This document shows, piece by piece, positions 1-5,188 of a DNA stretch of 5,188 nucleotides (positions within the stretch are counted from its first letter, which is position 1; the number at the start of each line of letters is the position of its first letter). The notes under the pieces are model-generated. The model worked only from the letters and a program-made list of their open reading frames with translations. It did not search any database and was not told where the DNA came from. Origin of the DNA: an uncultured Erysipelotrichaceae bacterium. GTDB lineage: Bacteria; Bacillota_I; Bacilli_A; RFN20; CAG-826. A program made the translations under genes and the position numbers. The DNA lies in the NCBI GenBank assembly GCA_902774655.1, contig CACYJD010000054.1, positions 1-5,188 of the forward strand, in the 5' to 3' direction.

Positions 1-132
1 AACTATACACACGATAAGGAGTATGCATCACAAATACTTGAAAAGTTAGGTACAAATCCTCTTGCAAGACCCGAGCAACTTGGTATAGAGTTTTATATCG
101 AATTAAATAATATTTTAAAAAAGAAAGATTAG
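1..132 (+). CDS. rsmA: C-terminal end of 16S rRNA (adenine(1518)-N(6)/adenine(1519)-N(6))-dimethyltransferase (partial, 5' end outside window)
   Basis: The window opens inside a reading frame (frame 1) that gives 43 residues and ends at TAG 130-132. The peptide contains ILEKLGTNPLARPEQLGIE followed by a short helix-like tail ending in KKKD. This matches the usual end of RsmA/KsgA proteins, where a segment of the form LxxxGIDPxxRxExLSxExF, from the small C-terminal helical domain, precedes the stop. RsmA uses S-adenosylmethionine to dimethylate two adjacent adenines near the 3' end of 16S rRNA during 30S maturation. The catalytic Rossmann domain lies outside the window, so the call rests on this C-terminal motif and on the ispE gene that follows after only 3 bases, a common arrangement in Bacillota. 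No terminator or promoter separates the two genes, so they are probably co-transcribed. Confidence 0.72.
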   Translation, partial: NYTHDKEYASQILEKLGTNPLARPEQLGIEFYIELNNILKKKD

Positions 133-135
133 ATT

Positions 136-981
136 ATGTTTGTACAAGCGCACGCTAAGATTAATGTCTTCTTGGACGTATTAAATAAAAGAGATGATGG
201 CTATCATGATCTAGATATGGTCATGCTTCCACTAGAGTTACACGACTCTATAAGTGTTGAAGTTTTAAACAATGTTGATAGCACTTATGTTACATGTGAT
301 CACGTTGAATTAAAAAATGGCAAATATAATCTTATTAATAAAACAATCGCAGAAATGCGCAAAAGATATGGCTTTAAGCAACATTTTACTATTGTTGTTC
401 ATAAAGAAATCCCAATCTCTGCTGGTTTAGGTGGAGGTAGCTCTAATGCTGCTGCAATTATTTATGCGCTTAATAAACTACTTAAGTTGAAATTAAGTGA
501 AGAAGAGCAACTCGATTTAGCCAAATCTTTAGGTGCAGATGTACCTTTCTGTTTAAAAAATGTACCAGCTAGAGTTCAAGGAATTGGCGATATCATGAAA
601 CCAATTCATTTAAAACAAAGCTACTATGTAATTTTATTGAAACCAGAGCAAGGTTTATCAACAAAAACTGTATTTGAATTAAGTGATTCTATGAATATGG
701 GTCATGGTGATGGCGATGCAGTTCAAAAAGCCCTAGAAACAAACGATGATGAATTATTATCAAAATCTGTGTTTAATAGCCTAGAACTCCCTTCAATTTC
801 ACAAATCCGTACCATTCAAGAATATAAAGACAAGCTTAAACAGCTTGGTTTCAAGACTGTTTTAATGTCTGGGTCCGGAAGTTGCGTATTTGGACTCTCT
901 CACGACAAAAAACTTTGCAAAGAAGCCTTTAAAAAATTAGAAAAAGAAGGCTTGGAAGTTTATTTAACAAAAACCCTTTAA
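136..981 (+). CDS. ispE: 4-diphosphocytidyl-2-C-methyl-D-erythritol kinase (CDP-ME kinase, GHMP kinase family)
   Basis: IspE is the ATP-dependent cytosolic kinase that phosphorylates the 2-hydroxyl of CDP-methylerythritol in the MEP (non-mevalonate) pathway to IPP and DMAPP. The 281-residue length is typical. Visible motifs are AKIN at residues 7-10 followed by KRDDGYHDL (18-26), the substrate-side signature; the glycine-rich GHMP ATP loop PISAGLGGGSSNAAA (93-107); LGADVPFC (132-139); GIGD (149-152); and the C-terminal GHMP motif SGSGS (245-249). The catalytic pair Lys and Asp of E. coli IspE (Lys10, Asp141) corresponds to K8 and D135 here. All key residues are present, so the enzyme should be active. 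The start fits the family, with AKIN close to the N terminus, and lies 3 bases after the rsmA stop. There is no strong Shine-Dalgarno sequence, only a weak AAGAAAG run at 121-127, so translational coupling to rsmA is likely. The gene is more AT-rich than ppdK in this window. Confidence 0.96.
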   Translation: MFVQAHAKINVFLDVLNKRDDGYHDLDMVMLPLELHDSISVEVLNNVDSTYVTCDHVELKNGKYNLINKTIAEMRKRYGFKQHFTIVVHKEIPISAGLGGGSSNAAAIIYALNKLLKLKLSEEEQLDLAKSLGADVPFCLKNVPARVQGIGDIMKPIHLKQSYYVILLKPEQGLSTKTVFELSDSMNMGHGDGDAVQKALETNDDELLSKSVFNSLELPSISQIRTIQEYKDKLKQLGFKTVLMSGSGSCVFGLSHDKKLCKEAFKKLEKEGLEVYLTKTL

Positions 982-987
982 TATAAA

Positions 988-1236
988 ATGAAAAATAGAT
1001 CATTATTTGGTAAATCTATTTATAATAACGACGAATTTGTAGGTTACGTTTCTCCAGACGGAACCTTTTTCTCAAAAGGAGAAAGATTTGGTAATGTTAC
1101 CGAATACGGTGAACTGTATTTACAAGACCAACAAGTAGGCTATGTCGACGATGATGGATATATTTATGTTGATGACCAAAAAGCTGGCTATATAGCCGAA
1201 AATGGAGACATACATTTCCAATTTAAGGTCATATAG
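988..1236 (+). CDS. Hypothetical 82-residue protein with four 16-residue GY/DG beta-type repeats
   Basis: I do not recognise this protein with certainty. It is small and acidic, with no signal peptide or membrane segment. From residue 11 it is a strict tandem array of four 16-residue units beginning at residues 11, 27, 43 and 59. Each unit has the form aromatic-x-x-x-D/G-x-x-V-G-Y-V-x-x-D/N-G-x, with glycines exactly at 19/35/51/67 and 25/41/57/73. Short alternating hydrophobic stretches joined by DG turns suggest four similar beta hairpins, possibly a closed propeller-like or flower-like fold. Small beta-flower protein families exist, and this might be one, but that is inference. It starts 6 bases after the ispE stop with no visible Shine-Dalgarno sequence, so it is probably read by coupling or reinitiation from ispE, and the bidirectional hairpin at 1257-1294 follows it. 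The regular repeat pattern makes it a real gene rather than a chance ORF. Its function is unknown. Confidence 0.82.
   Translation: MKNRSLFGKSIYNNDEFVGYVSPDGTFFSKGERFGNVTEYGELYLQDQQVGYVDDDGYIYVDDQKAGYIAENGDIHFQFKVI
1018..1209 (+). repeat. Four tandem 48-bp (16-codon) coding repeats inside the 82-residue gene
   Basis: The units are 1018-1065, 1066-1113, 1114-1161 and 1162-1209. They align without gaps at the protein level: two glycines fall at the same positions in each unit, and aromatic and valine/isoleucine positions are largely kept. Unit 2 is the most diverged, with GN in place of GY and YG in place of DG. At the DNA level the units have drifted, for example GTAGGTTACGT in unit 1 against GTAGGCTATGT in unit 3. 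This suggests old internal duplication held by structural selection rather than a recent slippage repeat. Confidence 0.8.
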
Positions 1237-1256
1237 TCCACTATTTGAGACTTTCG

Positions 1257-1294
1257 AACTAAAAATGGCGCCTCTAATGAGACGCCATTTAGTT
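1257..1294. terminator. Bidirectional intrinsic terminator between convergent genes
   Basis: The core is AAATGGCG (1263-1270) paired with CGCCATTT (1283-1290), an 8-bp perfect stem. It continues inward, past one C/A mismatch, with CTC/GAG around a TAAT loop. Outward, AACTAA (1257-1262) can add pairs to TTAGTT (1289-1294) if two A residues bulge. Read on the + strand the hairpin is followed by a T-rich TAGTTTATTTATT; read on the - strand the stem runs into TTTTT. It lies 20 bases after the stop of the 82-residue gene and 10 bases past the stop of the minus-strand dehydrogenase, so it can serve both convergent units. Confidence 0.85.
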
Positions 1295-1304
1295 TATTTA
1301 TTGA

Positions 1305-2273
1305 TTAATATTTGTAGAAGCCTTCTTTTGCGGCTTTACCAAGTTTGCCTTCAGCAATATATTTATCTAAGATAGCAACCATCCCTTTGAAATTGTAAGG
1401 AAGCATCATCTTCTTTAATAATCCACCGAATAAGCCAGGAACTTTGAGATATTGGCCAACAATGTTTTTAACTGTTGTTAAACCAACGATATCCATAATT
1501 TCGAATGGTCCTCTTGGTGCGCCGGTGCCTAACTTCCAAGCTTTATCGATGCTTTCTGGATCGGAAACACCATTAGCCATTAAGTCGAAACCGCTTAGTA
1601 AGAATGGAACGAGCATAGAATTTAATAAATAACCGTTCTTTTCTTTTAAAACTGGTAATGCAACCATGCGGATTGCATTAGCGAAATCAATGATTTCATC
1701 AAAATATTTTTTATCAGTTCCGGCATGTGCCATAACTTCGGCTGTATTTTGTTTCCAAATGTTATTAGCAAAGTGGAGTGATAAATATTTTTCTGGTCTA
1801 CCAGTATATTTTGCGAATGTTGATGGTAATAATGTTGAAGAGTTAGTAACGATAACTGTCTTTTCTGGAAGGACAGGTGCGAGTTTTTGATAGAAATCAA
1901 TCTTATCTTTGGTGTTTTCTGCCATTGATTCGACGATTAAATCTGCATCTTCACAAGCTTTTGCTAAATCTGTTTCAAGCTTGATGCCTTCATATGCTTC
2001 TTTTGTCTTTTTGAGACATTCCTTTTCATTGAATGAATCTCTGTCTGCTAATCCTCTGCACCAATTTGCATCAAATGCACCTTTTTCTGAAGCCATTAAC
2101 TTGATTGCATCTTCATATGATTTCTTTAATGCATCAAGTTTAGGTTGGGTACGTGTTTTACTGCCTTCGCTTCTAAGCCAAATGGTTACGTCAAAACCAC
2201 AATAGGCTGCTTGGAATGCGATTTGGCTACCTAGGACGCCACCGCCAGCGACTACAACTTTTTTGTAATTCAT
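1305..2273 (-). CDS. 3-hydroxyacyl-CoA dehydrogenase family protein (NAD-dependent), non-canonical clade
   Basis: This cytosolic NAD-dependent oxidoreductase is predicted to interconvert 3-hydroxyacyl-CoA and 3-ketoacyl-CoA. At 322 residues it is longer than typical single-domain HBD enzymes (about 280); the extra length is mostly between the first beta-alpha-beta unit and residue 100. The N-terminal Rossmann fold has VVVAGGGVLGSQIA (6-19), with GGGVLG in the GxGxxG position. VESMAEN (114-120) and VTNSSTLLPSTFA (142-154) match the conserved E and TN-S-S segments. The catalytic His is probably H167 with E179 following, and N218 in GYLLNSMLVPF fits the conserved Asn. The C-terminal helical domain has GTGAPRGPFEIMDIVGL (249-265) and ends GFYKY. 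The usual HFFNP motif reads HFANN here, seen in a lactobacillus-type subgroup as I recall it, so the exact substrate is uncertain. An AAGGAG site 7 bases before the ATG supports the start. No thiolase or crotonase gene is adjacent. Confidence 0.88.
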   Translation of the reverse strand: MNYKKVVVAGGGVLGSQIAFQAAYCGFDVTIWLRSEGSKTRTQPKLDALKKSYEDAIKLMASEKGAFDANWCRGLADRDSFNEKECLKKTKEAYEGIKLETDLAKACEDADLIVESMAENTKDKIDFYQKLAPVLPEKTVIVTNSSTLLPSTFAKYTGRPEKYLSLHFANNIWKQNTAEVMAHAGTDKKYFDEIIDFANAIRMVALPVLKEKNGYLLNSMLVPFLLSGFDLMANGVSDPESIDKAWKLGTGAPRGPFEIMDIVGLTTVKNIVGQYLKVPGLFGGLLKKMMLPYNFKGMVAILDKYIAEGKLGKAAKEGFYKY

Positions 2274-2280
2274 AATTAAT

Positions 2281-2286
2281 CTCCTT
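2281..2286 (-). promoter_or_regulatory. Ribosome binding site of the dehydrogenase
   Basis: On the minus strand AAGGAG lies 7 bases before the ATG at 2273-2271. It is a good anti-16S match at ideal spacing and fixes the start codon of the 322-residue protein. Confidence 0.85.
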
Positions 2287-2338
2287 GATATATTTTAACT
2301 TTAACACAGAAATATGAGATATTACTAGTGCGCGCGTT

Positions 2339-2367
2339 TTTATAATTATTAATTTATTAATAATCAA
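2339..2367 (-). promoter_or_regulatory. Predicted sigma-A type promoter for the dehydrogenase
   Basis: Read on the minus strand, TTGATT (2367-2362) is followed after 17 bases by TATAAA (2344-2339), close to the TTGACA-N17-TATAAT consensus. Transcription would start near 2332, giving a leader of about 58 bases before the ATG. The -35 box begins 9 bases past the T-tract of the ppdK terminator, so the dehydrogenase appears to be its own unit. The region is AT-rich, so chance matches are likely and the call is moderate. Confidence 0.5.
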
Positions 2368-2376
2368 AGAGCAAAC

Positions 2377-2404
2377 AAAAAAGGCTAAGAATTGTCTTAG
2401 CCTT
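2377..2404 (-). terminator. Intrinsic terminator of ppdK
   Basis: A perfect 10-bp stem, AAGGCTAAGA (2381-2390) and TCTTAGCCTT (2395-2404), surrounds a 4-base loop. Read on the minus strand the 3' side of the stem runs into TTTTTT (2382-2377). It lies 18 bases past the ppdK stop codon, in the correct orientation to end the ppdK transcript. Confidence 0.92.
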
Positions 2405-2422
2405 AGTTGTTAGTTGATTTAA

Positions 2423-5077
2423 CTATTTGTTGCGGCTTGCTTTAATTGCAGCTTGAGCAGCAGCAAGTCTTGCACCTGGAACACGGAATGGTGAGCAGGA
2501 GACATAGTCTAATCCGACACTATCAAAGAATTCGATAGATTCTGGATCGCCACCATGTTCACCACAGACACCACAGTGGAGGTGTGGATTTGCTTCACGG
2601 CCATCTTTAACTGCCATCTTAACAAGTTTACCAACACCTTTTTGGTCAACGTGTTGGAATGGATCGCTTTCGAAGATCTTCTTGGCGTAGTAGTCGCCTA
2701 AGAACTTGGAAGCATCGTCTCTACTGAAACCATATGTCATTTGTGTTAAGTCATTTGTACCAAATGAATAGAATTCAGCTTCTGTTGCGATTTCACCAGA
2801 GAGTAAAGCAGCTCTTGGAATTTCGATCATGGTACCAACATGATATTTCATGTTAACGCCATTTTCTTTAATAACCTTATCGGCTTCTTCTGTAATGATC
2901 TTCTTAACATATCTAAATTCATTTAGATCTAAGGTTAATGGAATCATGATTTCTGGTTCGATATCTTTACCACTGTCTTTACTTGCTTTAATAGCAGCTT
3001 CGATAATGGCTCTTGCTTGCATACGACCAATTTCTGGGTATGTAACGTCAAGTCTACAACCTCTGTGACCCATCATTGGGTTGAATTCGTGGAGGTCATC
3101 ACATCTTTGTTTGACTTCTTCAACAGTTTTGCCAAGAGCAGCTGCGAGTTCTGCGATCTTGTCTTCTTCTTGTGGAAGGAATTCGTGTAGAGGTGGATCT
3201 AATAATCTAACGTTAACCTTGATTTGATCAAGTTTAGACATTGACATATATAATCCGTAGAAGTCATCTCTTTGATATGGGAGTAATTCTGCTAAAGCAG
3301 CTTCTCTTTGTTCAACTGTATCAGCAAGGATCATCTTTCTCATAGAGAAGATTCTTTCGCCTGAGAAGAACATATGTTCTGTACGGCATAATCCGATACC
3401 TTCAGCACCGAATTCAGCGGCTTGTTGAGCATCTCTAGGAGTGTCAGCATTTGTTCTAATAACAAGGCGTTTATACTTGTCTGCTAACTTCATCATTCTA
3501 CCGAAGTTACCAGCTTTTGTATCAGCAGGAATCATAGCGATAGCGCCATCATAGATGTTACCTGTTGAACCATCAACAGATAATGTATCGCCTTCACGAT
3601 AGACTTTACCATTAATGGTAACTGTTCTTGCTTCTTCATCGACTTTGGCTGCTGCACAACCTGTGACACAGCATTTACCCATACCACGAGCAACAACAGC
3701 AGCGTGGGAGGTCATACCACCTCTCATTGTAAGGATAGCTTCTGCGCTAACCATACCTTCGATATCTTCTGGAGAAGTTTCTGCTCTAACAAGAATAACT
3801 TTTTCGCCTTTGGCGTGTCTTGCTTTTGCATCACTTGCTTCGAATGATAAGTGACCAACACCAGCACCTGGTGAAGCAGGGTTACCACTTGCGATAGGTT
3901 TAGCTTCTTTTAAAGCTTTTGGATCGAATGTTGGGTGGAGTAAGGAGTCGAGTAATTTTGGTTCAACTCTTAAGACAGCTTCATCTTCAGTAATGACGCC
4001 TTCATCGAGTAAATCGAGAGCGATTTGGAGAGCAGCTGCAGCAGTTCTCTTACCATTTCTTGTTTGTAAGAAGTAGAGTTTACCGTTTTCAACGGTATAT
4101 TCCATGTCTTGCATATCTTTGTAGTGTGCTTCCATGGATTTGATTGTCTTTTCAAATTGAGCATAGACATCAGGCATTTGATCTTTTAAGTAATCAATAT
4201 GGAATGGTGTTCTAATACCTGCAACGACGTCTTCACCTTGGGCTTGTGGTAAGTATTCAGCGTAAACTTTCTTTGCACCAGTAGATGGGTCTCTTGAGAA
4301 GGCAACACCAGTACCGGAGTTTTCGTTTAAGTTACCGAAGACCATTGATTGAACGTTAACAGCAGTACCCCAAGAATATGGGATTGAGTTCATTTGTCTA
4401 TAGACATTAGCTCTTGGATTATCCCATGATCTAAAGACTGCTTCGACAGCTTCGTGTAATTGGACATATGGATCTGCTGGGAATTCTTCACCAAATGTCT
4501 TCTTATAATATTCTTTATAAGCTTTGACTAATTCTTTTAATTGTTCAGTTGTTACTTCTGTATCAACTTTGTAACCATTATCTTCTTTAATCTTATCGAG
4601 CATTCTATCCATATCGGTTCTTGGCCAACCTTTTGCAATGTTGGTGAACATAAGGATGAATCTACGATAGGAGTCATAGGCAAATCTTTCGTTACCGGAG
4701 ACTTCTGCTAAGACTTTGACAGATGAATCATTTAAACCAAGGTTTAAGATTGTATCCATCATACCTGGCATAGAAACTCTAGCACCGGATCTGACTGAGA
4801 CGAGTAATGGTGTCTTTGTTGCATCAATACCACCGAAAGATTTTCCGGATTCTTGTTCGACAGCTTTAATTGCTGCATCGACTTGTGCAACGATTTCGTC
4901 CGACATCTTTTTGCCGTTTTCGTAATAACTAGTACAGGCTTCTGTTGTCACGGTGAATCCTTGTGGGATTGGTACACCAATGTGTGTCATTTCAGCTAAG
5001 CCAGCACCTTTACCTCCAAGTAATGGTTTACCCAAACCATATGCTTCTTTGAAGAGGTAGACATATTTTTTTGACAT
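2423..5077 (-). CDS. ppdK: Pyruvate, phosphate dikinase
   Basis: PPDK reversibly converts pyruvate, ATP and phosphate to PEP, AMP and pyrophosphate in the cytosol. In anaerobes it can run glycolytically with pyrophosphate or gluconeogenically. The 884 residues fit the bacterial family (Clostridium symbiosum enzyme 874). The N-terminal nucleotide-binding domain has GGKGAGL with K23, VRSGARVSMPGMMDT (95-109), FSRDPSTG (260-267) and LQTRNGKRTA (337-346). The central phosphohistidine domain has GGMTSHAAVVARGMG with catalytic H458, preceded by T456 and S457. The C-terminal PEP/pyruvate TIM barrel has RTEHMFF (from R565), RLLDPPLHEF (from R624), MIEIPR (E752), GTNDLTQ (N775, D776) and CGEHGGDP with catalytic C838. 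No key residue is missing. The ATG at 5077 is preferred because TAGGAGG sits 6 bases upstream; a longer frame from TTG at 5098 would bury that site inside the gene. Codon use is more regular and GC-richer than ispE, consistent with high expression. The gene stands alone, and no PPDK regulatory protein gene is in the window. Confidence 0.98.
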   Translation of the reverse strand: MSKKYVYLFKEAYGLGKPLLGGKGAGLAEMTHIGVPIPQGFTVTTEACTSYYENGKKMSDEIVAQVDAAIKAVEQESGKSFGGIDATKTPLLVSVRSGARVSMPGMMDTILNLGLNDSSVKVLAEVSGNERFAYDSYRRFILMFTNIAKGWPRTDMDRMLDKIKEDNGYKVDTEVTTEQLKELVKAYKEYYKKTFGEEFPADPYVQLHEAVEAVFRSWDNPRANVYRQMNSIPYSWGTAVNVQSMVFGNLNENSGTGVAFSRDPSTGAKKVYAEYLPQAQGEDVVAGIRTPFHIDYLKDQMPDVYAQFEKTIKSMEAHYKDMQDMEYTVENGKLYFLQTRNGKRTAAAALQIALDLLDEGVITEDEAVLRVEPKLLDSLLHPTFDPKALKEAKPIASGNPASPGAGVGHLSFEASDAKARHAKGEKVILVRAETSPEDIEGMVSAEAILTMRGGMTSHAAVVARGMGKCCVTGCAAAKVDEEARTVTINGKVYREGDTLSVDGSTGNIYDGAIAMIPADTKAGNFGRMMKLADKYKRLVIRTNADTPRDAQQAAEFGAEGIGLCRTEHMFFSGERIFSMRKMILADTVEQREAALAELLPYQRDDFYGLYMSMSKLDQIKVNVRLLDPPLHEFLPQEEDKIAELAAALGKTVEEVKQRCDDLHEFNPMMGHRGCRLDVTYPEIGRMQARAIIEAAIKASKDSGKDIEPEIMIPLTLDLNEFRYVKKIITEEADKVIKENGVNMKYHVGTMIEIPRAALLSGEIATEAEFYSFGTNDLTQMTYGFSRDDASKFLGDYYAKKIFESDPFQHVDQKGVGKLVKMAVKDGREANPHLHCGVCGEHGGDPESIEFFDSVGLDYVSCSPFRVPGARLAAAQAAIKASRNK

Positions 5078-5083
5078 ATTATT

Positions 5084-5089
5084 CCTCCT
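5084..5089 (-). promoter_or_regulatory. Ribosome binding site of ppdK, decides the start codon
   Basis: A perfect AGGAGG on the minus strand, 6 bases before the ATG at 5077-5075. It supports MSKKYVYLF as the true N terminus, which also fits the short N-terminal lead of other PPDKs before the glycine-rich loop. Confidence 0.93.
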
Positions 5090-5137
5090 AGGTGTCAATA
5101 ATAACTTTTGTGAATGTGTTTTACACCCGCTACTAAA

Positions 5138-5166
5138 AATATAACAAGTTATAAATTTGATTACAA
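5138..5166 (-). promoter_or_regulatory. Predicted sigma-A type promoter for ppdK
   Basis: On the minus strand TTGTAA (5166-5161) is followed after 17 bases by TATATT (5143-5138). Transcription would start near 5131, giving a leader of about 54 bases before the ATG. Spacing is ideal and the -35 keeps TTG, but the surrounding AT-rich DNA makes alternative boxes possible. Confidence 0.5.
5140..5153. promoter_or_regulatory. Perfect palindrome over the ppdK -10 region (candidate operator)
   Basis: TATAAC-AA-GTTATA is a perfect inverted repeat with 6-base arms and a 2-base centre. It overlaps the predicted -10 box (5138-5143). Repressor binding here would block RNA polymerase, but no regulator can be named from the sequence, and AT-rich palindromes of this length arise by chance. 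Confidence 0.3.
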
Positions 5167-5183
5167 TTACTATTAAAGTAATT
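5165..5183. promoter_or_regulatory. Inverted repeat at the upstream edge of the ppdK -35 box (candidate operator)
   Basis: AATTACT (5165-5171) and AGTAATT (5177-5183) are perfect 7-base inverted arms around a 5-base spacer. The repeat touches the predicted -35 (5161-5166) and extends upstream. It could be a dimeric regulator site or part of the 3' end of an upstream feature that the window cuts off. The arms are AT-rich and no T-tract makes it a convincing terminator. Confidence 0.3.
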
Positions 5184-5188
5184 TTAAA

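Noticed and set aside
988..1236. The 82-residue ORF as a chance ORF or a broken fragment of a larger gene.
   Set aside because: The gap-free 16-residue periodicity, tight spacing behind ispE and a terminator right after the stop argue for a complete small gene.
1444..2205. Open frames on the + strand at 1444-1632, 1666-1890 and 1909-2205, and on the - strand at 1646-1900.
   Set aside because: All lie inside the well-supported dehydrogenase gene in other frames, have no recognisable motif and no ribosome binding site with good spacing, and look like shadows of its coding sequence.
2287..2320. A second promoter closer to the dehydrogenase, with TTAAAATAT as a -10 like box.
   Set aside because: No acceptable -35 sequence lies 16-18 bases upstream, while the TTGATT-N17-TATAAA pair further upstream is a better match.
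2850..4925. Open frames on the + strand at 2850-3068, 3615-3854 and 4716-4925, and on the - strand at 3970-4170.
   Set aside because: They are antisense or out of frame to ppdK, whose catalytic motifs are all intact across these positions; the restricted codon use of ppdK readily leaves long open shadows.
2423..5077. PEP synthase or PTS enzyme I as the identity of the large gene.
   Set aside because: The N-terminal GGKGAGL/MPGMMDT region, the domain order and the 884-residue length fit PPDK; enzyme I is about 570 residues and lacks the ATP-grasp domain, and PEP synthase has different signature segments.
5078..5098. N-terminal extension of PpdK from a TTG at 5098 (seven extra residues).
   Set aside because: The extension encodes the AGGAGG site that serves the ATG at 5077, and no ribosome binding site of its own is visible before the TTG.
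1..5188. CRISPR array, tRNA/rRNA gene, insertion sequence, toxin-antitoxin or phage-like module.
   Set aside because: I saw no spaced direct repeats, no cloverleaf-like or rRNA-like segment, no transposase or integrase motif, and almost all DNA is accounted for by the annotated genes and short intergenic signals.

Overview
This window holds chromosomal housekeeping and central-metabolism DNA from a low-GC bacterium, most likely a fermentative member of the Bacillota in the broad Bacilli / Erysipelotrichia / Mollicutes-relative area. The evidence is AT-rich DNA, consensus AGGAGG ribosome binding sites on the minus-strand genes, an rsmA-ispE pair, a PEP-forming or PEP-consuming pyruvate phosphate dikinase, and tryptophan coded by TGG in the codons checked. 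The lineage is inferred from gene content and style, not from a database match.

Layout. On the + strand, bases 1-132 are the last 43 codons of an rsmA/ksgA-like gene for 16S rRNA adenine dimethyltransferase. Three bases later comes ispE (136-981), the CDP-ME kinase of the MEP isoprenoid pathway. Six bases after ispE is an unrecognised 82-residue protein (988-1236) built from four 16-residue glycine/aromatic repeats. These three genes look like the end of one operon. It closes at a strong hairpin (1257-1294) that can terminate transcription in both directions.

On the - strand, a 322-residue protein of the 3-hydroxyacyl-CoA dehydrogenase family (2273-1305) has its own ribosome binding site and a plausible promoter. 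Further upstream, also on the - strand, is a full-length pyruvate phosphate dikinase, ppdK (5077-2423). ppdK has a perfect intrinsic terminator just downstream and a plausible promoter at the right edge of the window, with two short palindromes over its -35 and -10 boxes. ppdK and the dehydrogenase therefore look like two separate transcription units.

How the genes relate. rsmA and ispE are commonly neighbours in Bacillota without being in one pathway. PpdK interconverts pyruvate and PEP, and pyruvate also feeds the MEP pathway, but that link is general and does not imply a shared system. The dehydrogenase has no thiolase or crotonase beside it here, so its pathway is open.

I found no mobile element, CRISPR array, tRNA or rRNA, and no convincing new multi-gene system. 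The items most worth a second look are the 16-residue repeat protein, the non-canonical active-site region of the dehydrogenase, and the palindromes at the ppdK promoter.
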